From positions 1 through 7,664 of the forward strand of contig JAPPNY010000214.1 in NCBI GenBank assembly GCA_028818385.1: a DNA stretch of 7,664 nt, read 5' to 3'. The stretch comes from Spirochaetaceae bacterium (GTDB lineage: Bacteria; Spirochaetota; Spirochaetia; SZUA-6; Bin103). The notes beneath the pieces are model-generated. The model ran no database searches. It had not been told where the DNA came from and saw only the letters and a list, made by a program, of their open reading frames with translations. The position numbers were made by a program, and so were the translations under genes. Below, piece after piece: positions 1 through 6,559 of this stretch; positions within the stretch are counted from its first letter, which is position 1; every line of letters starts with the position of its first letter.

Positions 1-1
1 G

Positions 2-1228
2 CTGTTCAGCCACGTCGTCGCGCACAACCCCGAGGCGCGCGACGCCCACCTCAACCTGGGCAAAGCGCTGCACGAAGCGGGCCGATACGACGAAGGGCTT
101 GCAGCGACCCGCATCGCCGTCGAGCAGCGCCCCGAATCAGCCGACGCCCACTCGAACCTGGCCTTGGCGCAGATGAACTTGGAGCAGTTCGACGCCTCCG
201 AGGAGTCTCTTCTCCGTGCCCTGGAACTGGATCCGAGGCACCTGAACGCCCTGCAGAACCTGGGTGAGCTGCGCAGGAAACAGGAGCGTTACGCGGAGGC
301 GATCGACGCCTATCAAGCGATACTGACGCGCGACCCCCGGTACGTTCTCGCCCATGTCGGCATGGGCGACGCACTGTTCAGGCTGCAGCGCTACCAGGAG
401 GCGATGCAGTCGCTGCAGCAGGCGGTAATGCTGACGACGAGCCTGCCGATGGGCAATCTGCACACGCTCATGGGCCGCGCGTCACGCGAATTGGGGCGGC
501 TCGATGAGGCGGAGGAACACTTCCGGCTCGCCATGGCAACAGACCCCCTGGACGTCACTCCGGTGCTGGATCTGGCCGCTCTGCGATCCGCGCAGCAGCG
601 CCACCAGGAAGCGGACACTCTGCTGAACCGCGCCCGCCGGTTACAGCCGAACGACGCGATGACCCTGCAGAATTATGCCGAATCGCTCCGAAAGCAGGGG
701 CGCTACGACGAAGCACTGGCGGTCTATCGCAGCGTGATGGCCATCGATCCGCAGTTCGCTCTGGCCCATGCCGGCATGGGAGACGTGCTGTTCAGGCTGC
801 GGCGCTACCAGGAGGCGCTGGAGATGCTGGGGCAAGCACTCGTCCTGAAGCCGGATCTGCCGATGGCGCCATCGCTGCACCGTCTGATGGGACAGGCGGC
901 CGGGGAACTGGGGCGCTCCGACGCCGCCGACCACTACGCGCGTGCGGTGGAACTCGACCCGCGCGACACGGAGGCGATCGACTTGCTGGCCATGGCGCGG
1001 TTCCACGAAGAACGCTACGAGGAAGCGTATCATCTGTACAGGACGCTGACCGAAATCGACCCCGAAGACGCGCAGGCCCACTCCAACGTGGGAGCGGCGC
1101 TCTACTACCTGGGCCGCAACGAAGAAGCCCTGCGCAGCTTCGAACGCGCGCTGTCCCTCGACCCCCACCTGGAAACAGCCCGCACCGGCATCCGCGCACT
1201 GCCGCGCGCCACACGAGCAGGCAGTTGA
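2..1228 (+). CDS. TPR repeat protein, 5'-truncated by the window edge
   Basis: The frame is open from base 2 to the TGA at 1226-1228 (408 residues visible), so the start lies left of the window; the ATG at 164 is internal, because TPR motifs continue upstream of it. About eleven consecutive 34-residue tetratricopeptide repeats are readable, with the usual small/aromatic pattern (LGKALHEAGRYDEGL, NVGAALYYLGRNEEALRSF) and the closing Asp-Pro (ELDPRH, AIDPQF, SLDPHL). The last TPR is followed by only about a dozen residues. TPR arrays form a superhelical scaffold for protein-protein contacts. No catalytic domain, signal peptide or membrane segment lies in the visible part, so partner and location are unknown; an N-terminal domain such as a glycosyltransferase or sulfotransferase could exist outside the window. 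The gene converges on the glycosyltransferase operon with 46 bp between stops, so it is a separate transcription unit. Confidence 0.93.
   Translation: MFSHVVAHNPEARDAHLNLGKALHEAGRYDEGLAATRIAVEQRPESADAHSNLALAQMNLEQFDASEESLLRALELDPRHLNALQNLGELRRKQERYAEAIDAYQAILTRDPRYVLAHVGMGDALFRLQRYQEAMQSLQQAVMLTTSLPMGNLHTLMGRASRELGRLDEAEEHFRLAMATDPLDVTPVLDLAALRSAQQRHQEADTLLNRARRLQPNDAMTLQNYAESLRKQGRYDEALAVYRSVMAIDPQFALAHAGMGDVLFRLRRYQEALEMLGQALVLKPDLPMAPSLHRLMGQAAGELGRSDAADHYARAVELDPRDTEAIDLLAMARFHEERYEEAYHLYRTLTEIDPEDAQAHSNVGAALYYLGRNEEALRSFERALSLDPHLETARTGIRALPRATRAGS
218..1045 (+). repeat. Tandem duplication of a four-TPR block (414-bp offset)
   Basis: Two consecutive blocks of about 138 residues inside the TPR gene align at a constant 414-bp offset: roughly 218-631 and 632-1045. 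The clearest matches are CTGCAGAA at 251 against 665, and the motif GMGDALFRLQRYQEAM (from about 359) against GMGDVLFRLRRYQEAL (from about 773), where the DNA is almost identical over some 40 bp. The odd TPR containing SLPMGNLHTLMGRASRELGR also recurs as DLPMAPSLHRLMGQAAGELGR. This shows that the protein grew by duplicating a four-repeat unit and not only by single-repeat addition. Boundaries are approximate. Confidence 0.75.
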
Positions 1229-1274
1229 GCAGTTGGCCCTCGCCGTCGGCGCGGCCGATGCCATTGCCGACCGT

Positions 1275-3095
1275 TCACCGTGCGCCCGGCTCCCGCACCG
1301 TCGCGGTCGGAAGACGGTGAAGGATGTGCAAGAGCTGCCGGCCGTCGCGCAGGGGTGTGAAGGCGTGCAGGTTGATCTCCGGCCGTTGTGTCGGATAGTA
1401 GTACACGTCCGGTTGTGCAGCGATGGCGTAGTGACCCCTGAGCCGATCGCGGTACTCGTCGGTGAGCATACCGAATACGACGATCCAGTCGGGAGTGGCG
1501 CCCGCGATCCAGAGCCGCGCGGGCAGTGCCTCGACGGTCTTGGGCGGCAGCGGTGACGCCGCATCGAGCACACAGCAGAACAGCACGCGGTGCCCGGTGG
1601 CGAACGTCAGCGCCTCGCGGTCGGCAAACCCCGGCACGTACACCAGGTCGTCCTGCTCCGCGTGTTCCAGCAGATAGTCGGACGCGACCCGCAGCGAGTC
1701 GCGGTACGGGCGGTGGATCTCCCGGACGAACTGAGACAGGTGCAACCCCAGCGTGCGCTCGCCGGTGAACAGCATGGTCATGTTGAACGGCCAGGCCCCC
1801 GCGCTCGAGAACAGCAGCACGGCGAGCACGGCGCCGCCGGCCCATCGCGACATACGCCAGGTCCACTCGACGAACAGCGCCTTCATGGCCAGCAGCAGCG
1901 GCAGTCCTCCCATGTAGTAGCGCAGGTCGGCGAAAAGGAGCGCCGATGCCGCCTGCACCGACAGCGCCGCCGAGAACAGCGCGAACAGCGCACCCATGAG
2001 CACGACCCGCCCGGCCGCGTGCATCGGCAGGTTTCCGGAGCGTTCCCTGGGTGTCGGCGATCCGCGACTTCGCCGCCCGTTTCTCGGAGGAGGCCGGCGG
2101 CCCCGACCTCGGTTCGCCGTCCGCCGCGCGCCCCGGCGGCGCCGGAATACCGGGAGTGCGAGCATCGCGGCGAACCACAGCGCCACCGGCCACGAAACCC
2201 AGTCGGCGGCGAACAGGTCGCGGGCGTAGACCCCGAGACGCAGCAGCAGCGGCGGTATCGTCCCCTGGTAGTTCGACAATCCGACGACACCCGTGTATTC
2301 GGCGAATCCGCTGCGCTCGCCGCCGACCACTCCGATCCAGACGAGCCAGGACGCGCCGAGCGCCGTCACGACGATCCCGCCGGCGGCCAGCTCCAGCCAC
2401 TGCCGCGGAGTGGTGTCGCGCGCGCGAAACACCAGGTGCCAGGCGGCAAGCGCCAGCATGGTCGCCGCGCCGCCCGCGTAGTGGTTGAAGAAGGCGAGCG
2501 CCGCCACCACCGTCAGCGCCGCCAGGCGCCGGACACCGCCGCTCCGCCACCAGCGCTCGTAGAGGTAGAACGCGGCGATCAGTCCGCACGCCATGAACGC
2601 GTAGTAGCGGGACTGGCGAAAGTACAGCAACAATTGCGGAGACCAGGCCGCCAGCAGAAGGCTGAACAGGATCAGCCGCGGATGGCGCTCCAGATGCTGG
2701 CGCAGCAGGAGATACAGGAGCGCCAGGGACAAGATCCCGAGCAGCGCCGGAACGATGCGCGCGCCGGTCTCGTTGAAGCCGAACACCGCCAGTCCCGCCG
2801 CGTTGAACACATAGGTCAGAGGCGGTAGCACGTCGCGCAGGTCGCCGTTCAGCGTGCGTCCGTTGGTGCCGCCCACCAGGTTGCGGCCGTCCCAGCCGGT
2901 GATGTCGCCCCGCTGCAGCAGGTTCCGGGCGATCAGCGCGCTCGGCGCCTCGTCGTGCCACAGTGCCGCGTAGTCCAGGTGTGCCAGACACAGGTAGGCG
3001 GCGACCGCAAGCACCGCCACCGCGAGCGCCGTGTGCGGCGCGGCGCGCACCCGGTTGGTCAGGCCTGCGATCACCGGCCAGCGATCCGGTCGCAT
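1275..3095 (-). CDS. GT39/PMT_2-type integral membrane glycosyltransferase (GT-C fold)
   Basis: 606 residues, ATG at 3095, stop TGA at 1277-1275. The protein is rich in hydrophobic helices (first at about 22-40, others near 113-131, 139-157, 165-180, 190-202, 236-255, 300-317, 365-400 and 418-432) and ends in a soluble domain from about 440. Just after the first helix is W46-H47-D48-E49-A-P-S, the acidic loop motif that is the expected catalytic position of PMT/ArnT-type GT-C enzymes, and FRQSRYYAF at about 159-167 is typical of the PMT_2 family. Such enzymes take a sugar from a polyprenyl-phosphate donor and add it to a lipid, glycan or protein on the outer face of the membrane. It is the last gene of the operon, starting 6 nt after the stop of the donor-synthase gene, with a weak AAGAG upstream, so translational coupling is likely. 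Residues 318-353 form an Arg-rich loop with atypical codon use (see findings). Acceptor and sugar cannot be told from sequence. Confidence 0.85.
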   Translation of the reverse strand: MRPDRWPVIAGLTNRVRAAPHTALAVAVLAVAAYLCLAHLDYAALWHDEAPSALIARNLLQRGDITGWDGRNLVGGTNGRTLNGDLRDVLPPLTYVFNAAGLAVFGFNETGARIVPALLGILSLALLYLLLRQHLERHPRLILFSLLLAAWSPQLLLYFRQSRYYAFMACGLIAAFYLYERWWRSGGVRRLAALTVVAALAFFNHYAGGAATMLALAAWHLVFRARDTTPRQWLELAAGGIVVTALGASWLVWIGVVGGERSGFAEYTGVVGLSNYQGTIPPLLLRLGVYARDLFAADWVSWPVALWFAAMLALPVFRRRRGARRTANRGRGRRPPPRNGRRSRGSPTPRERSGNLPMHAAGRVVLMGALFALFSAALSVQAASALLFADLRYYMGGLPLLLAMKALFVEWTWRMSRWAGGAVLAVLLFSSAGAWPFNMTMLFTGERTLGLHLSQFVREIHRPYRDSLRVASDYLLEHAEQDDLVYVPGFADREALTFATGHRVLFCCVLDAASPLPPKTVEALPARLWIAGATPDWIVVFGMLTDEYRDRLRGHYAIAAQPDVYYYPTQRPEINLHAFTPLRDGRQLLHILHRLPTATVREPGAR

Positions 3096-3101
3096 CTACT
3101 C

Positions 3102-4214
3102 TTATTCCGTGCGTCGCCGGTACACGTACCGGTTGGCGACCAGGAAGTTGGCGAGGCCGCCAAGGGCAACGCCGCCCACCAGCGCCGGCACGCGGTGGCG
3201 ATCGAACAGGTCCACGAAGGAGGTCAGCACCGCGTAACTACCGACGTTGATCCCCAGCCCGATCAGGCTGCTCGCCACGAACTTCGTCCACTGCCGCACG
3301 TGCGGCTGCCGCAGGCGCTCCTCGAAGGTCAGCCCGCGATTGATAACCCAGTTCCAGGTGACCGCGGGCCAGAACGACAGGAACCGCGCCAGCCGATGCT
3401 CGACGCCGATCGCCTGCAGGCCGAGGTAGAAGGCGACGTCGATGACGAAGCCGCTGGCGCCTACCAGAGCGAAGCTCACCAGCCGCGCGGCGGCGCCGTA
3501 CCGGTGCAGGTACAGACGGTACAGATGTCGCAGGTAGTTGACCTGCTGCCGCCAGTCCATCTTGCTGGAGCCCAGGTGCCGGTCGACGAAGTCGATCGGC
3601 ACCTCCGCGACCCGCAGCCGCCCGCGCACCATCAACTCCAGCCCGATCTTGTAGCCGATGGGCTGCAGCCGCTGCAGGTCGGGCAAAGCCCGGCGGTCGG
3701 TCGCGAAGAACCCGGACATGGGATCGCTGCACCGCACCAGCGGGCGTGCGAGCGCGGTCGCCACGTGCGAGTTCAGCCGGCGCCCCCAGCCCCAGGTGCG
3801 GTCGACGCGGCCTCCCGGCGCGTACCGACTGCCGATCACCATGTCGCAGCCGCCGTCGAGGGTCGCGAGCAGCGCCTCGATCCGTTCCGGCGGGTGCGAC
3901 AGGTCGGCGTCCATGACCACCACCCGATCGAAGCGCGCCAGCCGGATGCCGTGCAGCACGGCCGCGGCCAGGTCGCGGGGCGCGTCGCGCCGCACCTCCA
4001 TGCGCACCGGCAGGCGCCGTCCGAGCTCGGCGACGATCGTCTCGCTGCCGTCGTTCGAGTCGTCGTCGACCAGGAGCAGCTCCCACCGAACGCCGGTCCG
4101 GGACAGCGCGCCGCGGACACGGTCGACCAGGGTGGGGATGTTGGCCGCTTCGCGCAGCGTCGGCACGACGATGGACACGGCGGCGGGTGCGACGGGCCGA
4201 TCGAGTGCGCTCAC
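3102..4214 (-). CDS. GT2 polyprenyl-phosphate mannose synthase-like enzyme fused to a GtrA domain
   Basis: 370 residues from a GTG at 4214; this start overlaps the upstream stop as GTGA and has GGAG five bases before it. Residues 13-235 are a DPM1-like GT2 domain: VSIVVPTLREAANI (13-26), VDDDSNDGS (49-57), the metal-binding DAD at 102-104 in VVMDADLSHPPERIEALL, GSRYAPGG (128-135), then KIGLELMVRGRLRVAEVPI and the tail GSSKM (215-219) common in this family. Residues about 243-366 are a GtrA-like domain of four membrane helices (LVSFALVGASGFVIDVAFYLGL, RFLSFWPAVTWNWVINRGLTF, KFVASSLIGLGINVGSYAVL, ALVGGVALGGLANFLVANRYVYRRR). Known members transfer mannose or glucose from a nucleotide sugar to polyprenyl phosphate at the cytoplasmic face; GtrA domains are linked to membrane anchoring or flipping of the product. 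Mannose is favoured because of the GT22 and PMT-like neighbours, but this is inference. It should make the donor for both flanking genes. Confidence 0.9.
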   Translation of the reverse strand: MSALDRPVAPAAVSIVVPTLREAANIPTLVDRVRGALSRTGVRWELLLVDDDSNDGSETIVAELGRRLPVRMEVRRDAPRDLAAAVLHGIRLARFDRVVVMDADLSHPPERIEALLATLDGGCDMVIGSRYAPGGRVDRTWGWGRRLNSHVATALARPLVRCSDPMSGFFATDRRALPDLQRLQPIGYKIGLELMVRGRLRVAEVPIDFVDRHLGSSKMDWRQQVNYLRHLYRLYLHRYGAAARLVSFALVGASGFVIDVAFYLGLQAIGVEHRLARFLSFWPAVTWNWVINRGLTFEERLRQPHVRQWTKFVASSLIGLGINVGSYAVLTSFVDLFDRHRVPALVGGVALGGLANFLVANRYVYRRRTE

Positions 4215-5893
4215 CGTGGCTCCGCGAAGCGGATGCCCGCGTCGGCCGGCGGCGTCGGAGCGTTCTCGTCCAACCGCCGCATGATCCACTGCACCAGGTC
4301 GTCGACGATGACCGGGGCGTGGCCCTCCCACCGGCGGACCATCGGCTCCGCCGCCTCCCGGTGCAGGATCCGCACGCCGCCGAACTCCCGCTCCTGCGAA
4401 AAGCCTGGAGCCGCAAGCCCTCGGTCGGCGGAGACAAGATGGCTGACGGATGCGGCAACCGTCGCCCAGTCCCGGTTGATCAGAGCCCCAGTGTACGAGT
4501 CGTAGAACGGTATCGAGCGGTGCAGATAGTAGTAGCCGGGCAGGTTGAAGTAAGGTCGGTCCGTTTGCCACACCCCGGTGACGCCGGGCGCGCGGGCCAG
4601 GTGGCGGTAGGCCGCAAAGATCGGATCCTTGCCGCGAACGAATCCCGTGAACCCGGACTCCAGAGACCAAGCCTTGTATACCCGATCCTGGGCCGGCAGC
4701 GCATTCAGCACGCCGGCCAGCGATACCAGAGCGAACAGGACGGCCGCCGATCCGTGCGCCCAGCGTGCCGCGTCCGGGCGCGCACGCCGTGCGGAGATCC
4801 ATCGCTGCAGCCGGACGGTGAGGTCGGCTCCAAGCAGCAGCCACAGCGGTATCACGGCAAACACGAAGCGGTACTCCTTGTGCGACTGCAGGGAATGGGA
4901 CAGCAACACCACGCCGATCAGTCCCACCAGCAACCCGTAGCGCCTTGGCCACCTCAGCGCCCCGCCCAGGACCGGCACGCTCAGGCCTCCGCCGGCGAGG
5001 AGAAGCCACCACAGGAACTGGTACGGCGGACTCTCGCCGCTGCGAATCCCGCCCAGGATGAAGTTGAAGCGCACGTTGGTGACGTAGGAGTGGAACAAAC
5101 CGCCGTCCCAGGTCAGCGCGTCGAACACACCGACGGCGGCAAGCGCGGCGGCCGCGGCCGTGACGAGCAGCAGCTTCAACCGCGTACGCAGAAACACGAT
5201 CGCCAGCAGCACCAGCGCGACCGGCGCGTACTGAAGCCGGATGGCCGCCGTCAGGACCGCGGAGGCGGCTGCCTGCCAGCATACCCTTGGGCGGTCCGGC
5301 TCGGGATGCACACACAGCGCCAGCAGGCCGACCAGGGGCGCCGCGGCGACGAACTCGGTCAGCGGCTTGTGCGCGAAGGCTATCAGCTCGTACCAGAACA
5401 CGCCGGCCAGCAGCGCTGCCCGTGCGGACGCTTCGTCGAAGTGGCGGCGAGCAAAGGCGTACATGCCGGCCGGAATCGCCAGCGAAAGGGCGCAGAACAC
5501 CAGCTTGACGCCGTCCACGTACCACCACGGCTGGCCCAGGCCGACCACGGCGAACAGTTTCAGGACCCCAGCCACCGCTCCCGGTATCAGCCATGAACGC
5601 GCGCCGTAGAAGTACTCCCAGTAGACGATGCCGTTACCGAACGCCAGACGGTGCGCCGGCTCCAGGTACTGCATGATCTCGTCCGGGTGCAGGACGAAAT
5701 CGCCAGCCAGCGCCACCGCCGCACGCGCCGCGAACGCCAGCCCGAGCACCGTCGGCAGCAACTTCCAGGGCGGGCCGTCGCACGTCCGCGCATGAATCAG
5801 GCCGGCGTGCAGCACGTAGTAAGTCAGCTGCTTCCCCCGCGCCGGGGGGGGGGGCCTCCGCGCGCGGGCGGGCGGCTTCTTCTTGCGGTCCAC
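4211..5893 (-). CDS. GT22-type (Alg9/PIG-B-like) integral membrane mannosyltransferase
   Basis: 560 residues from a GTG at 5893. The family signature is clear: FVLHPDEIMQYLEPAHRLAFG (67-86) after the first helix, with the HPDE first-loop acid and the EPAHR motif, WEYFYGARSW (92-101), HKEYRFVFAVIPLWLLLGA (338-356) and the C-terminal YYYLHRSIPFY (454-464). These are hallmarks of Alg9-like/GPI mannosyltransferases, which use polyprenyl-phosphate mannose outside the cytoplasm. Around ten membrane helices are visible. It heads the operon and overlaps the donor-synthase gene by 4 nt. The N-terminus is uncertain: residues 1-42 are basic and Pro-rich (MDRKKKPPARARRPPPPARG), no good Shine-Dalgarno sequence precedes the GTG at 5893, and codons 14-17 are a run of 11 C. 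A GTG at 5815 (residue 27) would give a 534-residue protein with all motifs and would leave the tract in the leader. The gene belongs to a family best known from eukaryotes; the natural acceptor here is unknown. Confidence 0.88.
   Translation of the reverse strand: MDRKKKPPARARRPPPPARGKQLTYYVLHAGLIHARTCDGPPWKLLPTVLGLAFAARAAVALAGDFVLHPDEIMQYLEPAHRLAFGNGIVYWEYFYGARSWLIPGAVAGVLKLFAVVGLGQPWWYVDGVKLVFCALSLAIPAGMYAFARRHFDEASARAALLAGVFWYELIAFAHKPLTEFVAAAPLVGLLALCVHPEPDRPRVCWQAAASAVLTAAIRLQYAPVALVLLAIVFLRTRLKLLLVTAAAAALAAVGVFDALTWDGGLFHSYVTNVRFNFILGGIRSGESPPYQFLWWLLLAGGGLSVPVLGGALRWPRRYGLLVGLIGVVLLSHSLQSHKEYRFVFAVIPLWLLLGADLTVRLQRWISARRARPDAARWAHGSAAVLFALVSLAGVLNALPAQDRVYKAWSLESGFTGFVRGKDPIFAAYRHLARAPGVTGVWQTDRPYFNLPGYYYLHRSIPFYDSYTGALINRDWATVAASVSHLVSADRGLAAPGFSQEREFGGVRILHREAAEPMVRRWEGHAPVIVDDLVQWIMRRLDENAPTPPADAGIRFAEPR
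5844..5854. repeat. 11-base homopolymer (G on +, C on -) at the start of the GT22 gene
   Basis: Eleven consecutive G on the plus strand, read as CCC CCC CCC CCG (Pro14-Pro17) in the GT22 gene. Eleven is not a multiple of three, and a gain or loss of one base would break the frame if translation starts at 5893. It is the only homopolymer of this length in the window. G-rich runs follow (GGGCGGGCGG at about 5865-5874), so the plus strand could also form a G-quadruplex. Tracts like this at the 5' ends of glycosyltransferase genes are classic slipped-strand phase-variation switches, and they are also common sites of sequencing length error. Confidence 0.85.
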
Positions 5894-5950
5894 GGAGGCG
5901 CAGGGTAACCTGCGGTCCGCGACGCTGCCAGTGAAGGAAGGAGCATCGCC
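5894..5950. promoter_or_regulatory. Divergent intergenic region with an imperfect palindrome
   Basis: These 57 bp separate the start of the GT operon (-) from the SDR remnant (+). At 5899-5914 lies CGCAGGGTAACCTGCG, a 16-bp palindrome matching its reverse complement at 14 of 16 positions, which is a plausible dyad operator. TGCGGTCC occurs at 5884-5891 and again at 5911-5918, the second inside GCGGTCCGC, a short perfect dyad around one base. No convincing -35/-10 pair could be picked out by eye. If the GT22 gene really starts at 5815 the regulatory region is about 135 bp and includes the G11 tract. A regulatory role is inferred from position and symmetry only. Confidence 0.3.
5936..5943 (+). 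promoter_or_regulatory. Ribosome binding site of the SDR remnant
   Basis: GGAAGGAG lies seven bases before the GTG at 5951. It is the strongest Shine-Dalgarno sequence near any start in the window. It fixes the GTG as the original start of the dehydrogenase and shows that the initiation region is intact although the gene body is broken. Confidence 0.7.
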
Positions 5951-6481
5951 GTGGGCAAGGTCATACTGATCACTGGAGCTTCGTCCGGCATGGTCGGGCG
6001 GCGGCGATCCAATTGGCCCGCGGTGACCACACCGTATACGCTGGCGCCCGCCGGAAGGACCGCATGGCGGACTTGGTCGAACACGGCATCATCTCGGTCG
6101 AGATGGACGTCTCCAAGGGTCAGGATAGCGAACGGGCCGTGAGTCGGCTCCTCGATGCGGAGGCGCCAGGTGGTGCTGATCCAACCGGGCCTCATCAAGA
6201 CCGAATTCGGCCAAGTGACTGGAGAAGGGCTGCGGAAGTACTCAACCGGCAGTGCCTACAAGGCCGGGCTGGACCGGTTCATCGCGATGCTGTCCAACCC
6301 CGAAGCCGCCGGCCGCGGGACCGATGCCGACGTCCTCGCCCGGGTGTTCGTCGAGGCGGCGACGAGCGCCAAGCCGCGGCGGCGATGCGCGAAGGGCGTA
6401 ATGGCGCGTCCCCTGATGTTCACCCGGAAGTGGTTCGGCGAGGGGACCTACGAATTCGTGCTGCGCCGCACGTTCGGTTGA
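5951..6481 (+). pseudogene. Short-chain dehydrogenase/reductase remnant: 1-nt frameshift plus internal deletion
   Basis: Three collinear pieces of one classical SDR are readable. From GTG 5951: MGKVILITGASSG, the start of the TGxxxGxG cofactor motif. At about 5991 one base is missing: GGC AT- GGT CGG GCG GCG GCG ATC restores SGIGRAAAIQLARGDHTVYAGARR in the next frame, which runs to SVEMDVSKGQDSERAVSRLLDAE near 6164. Reading then returns to the first frame at QVVLIQPGLIKTEFGQVTGE and continues to LMFTRKWFGEGTYEFVLRRTFG and TGA at 6479-6481. Classical SDRs are about 250-280 residues; here about 100 residues (some 300 bp) between the DMDV-type and QPG segments are absent, including the NNAG motif, catalytic Ser and YxxxK. 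The product cannot be an active oxidoreductase. As a once-functional enzyme it would have used NAD(P)(H); substrate unknown. The sharp join near 6160-6170 and otherwise good codons suggest recent decay or, less likely, an assembly error. Confidence 0.85.
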
Positions 6482-6559
6482 ACGACCGTCGGGGGTACTC
6501 CTGCGTGTCGAATACCGCCATGACGGTAGCGGCCAGTCCCAGCGCAGCGATGGGAGTTC

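Noticed and set aside
1229..1274. Terminator between the convergent TPR and GT39 genes
   Set aside because: Only short stems are visible (TCGGC-GCG-GCCGA at 1246-1258, or GTCGGC with GCCGAC at 1266-1271) and no T run follows on either strand.
1590..2828. 412-codon plus-strand open frame
   Set aside because: Antisense to the GT39 gene with low-complexity Arg/Gln composition.
1105..2991. 628-codon open frame on the minus strand
   Set aside because: It overlaps the GT39 gene in another frame, is rich in Arg/Ala/Gly and lacks any membrane pattern or motif; it is a by-product of high GC (a short part of this frame may matter only at 2031-2111).
2955..4505. 516-codon plus-strand open frame
   Set aside because: Antisense to the GT39 and GT2 genes; rich in His/Gln/Arg/Pro with no recognisable domain.
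4215..5594. Long N-terminal extension of the GT2-GtrA frame up to 5594
   Set aside because: The frame is open by chance across the GT22 gene. The GT2 domain begins at VSIVVPT, and the GTG at 4214 with GGAG and a 4-nt overlap is a much better start.
4187..5596. 469-codon plus-strand open frame
   Set aside because: Antisense to the GT22 gene, Gln/Arg-rich, no domain; typical GC-rich shadow.
5824..6198. 124-codon minus-strand open frame spanning the divergent region
   Set aside because: It is antisense to the readable SDR fragments and overlaps the GT22 start; no independent support.
6482..6559. Terminator between the SDR remnant and the LytTR gene
   Set aside because: TACCG/CGGTA at 6513-6517 and 6524-6528 is a 5-bp stem with no T tract; too weak to call.
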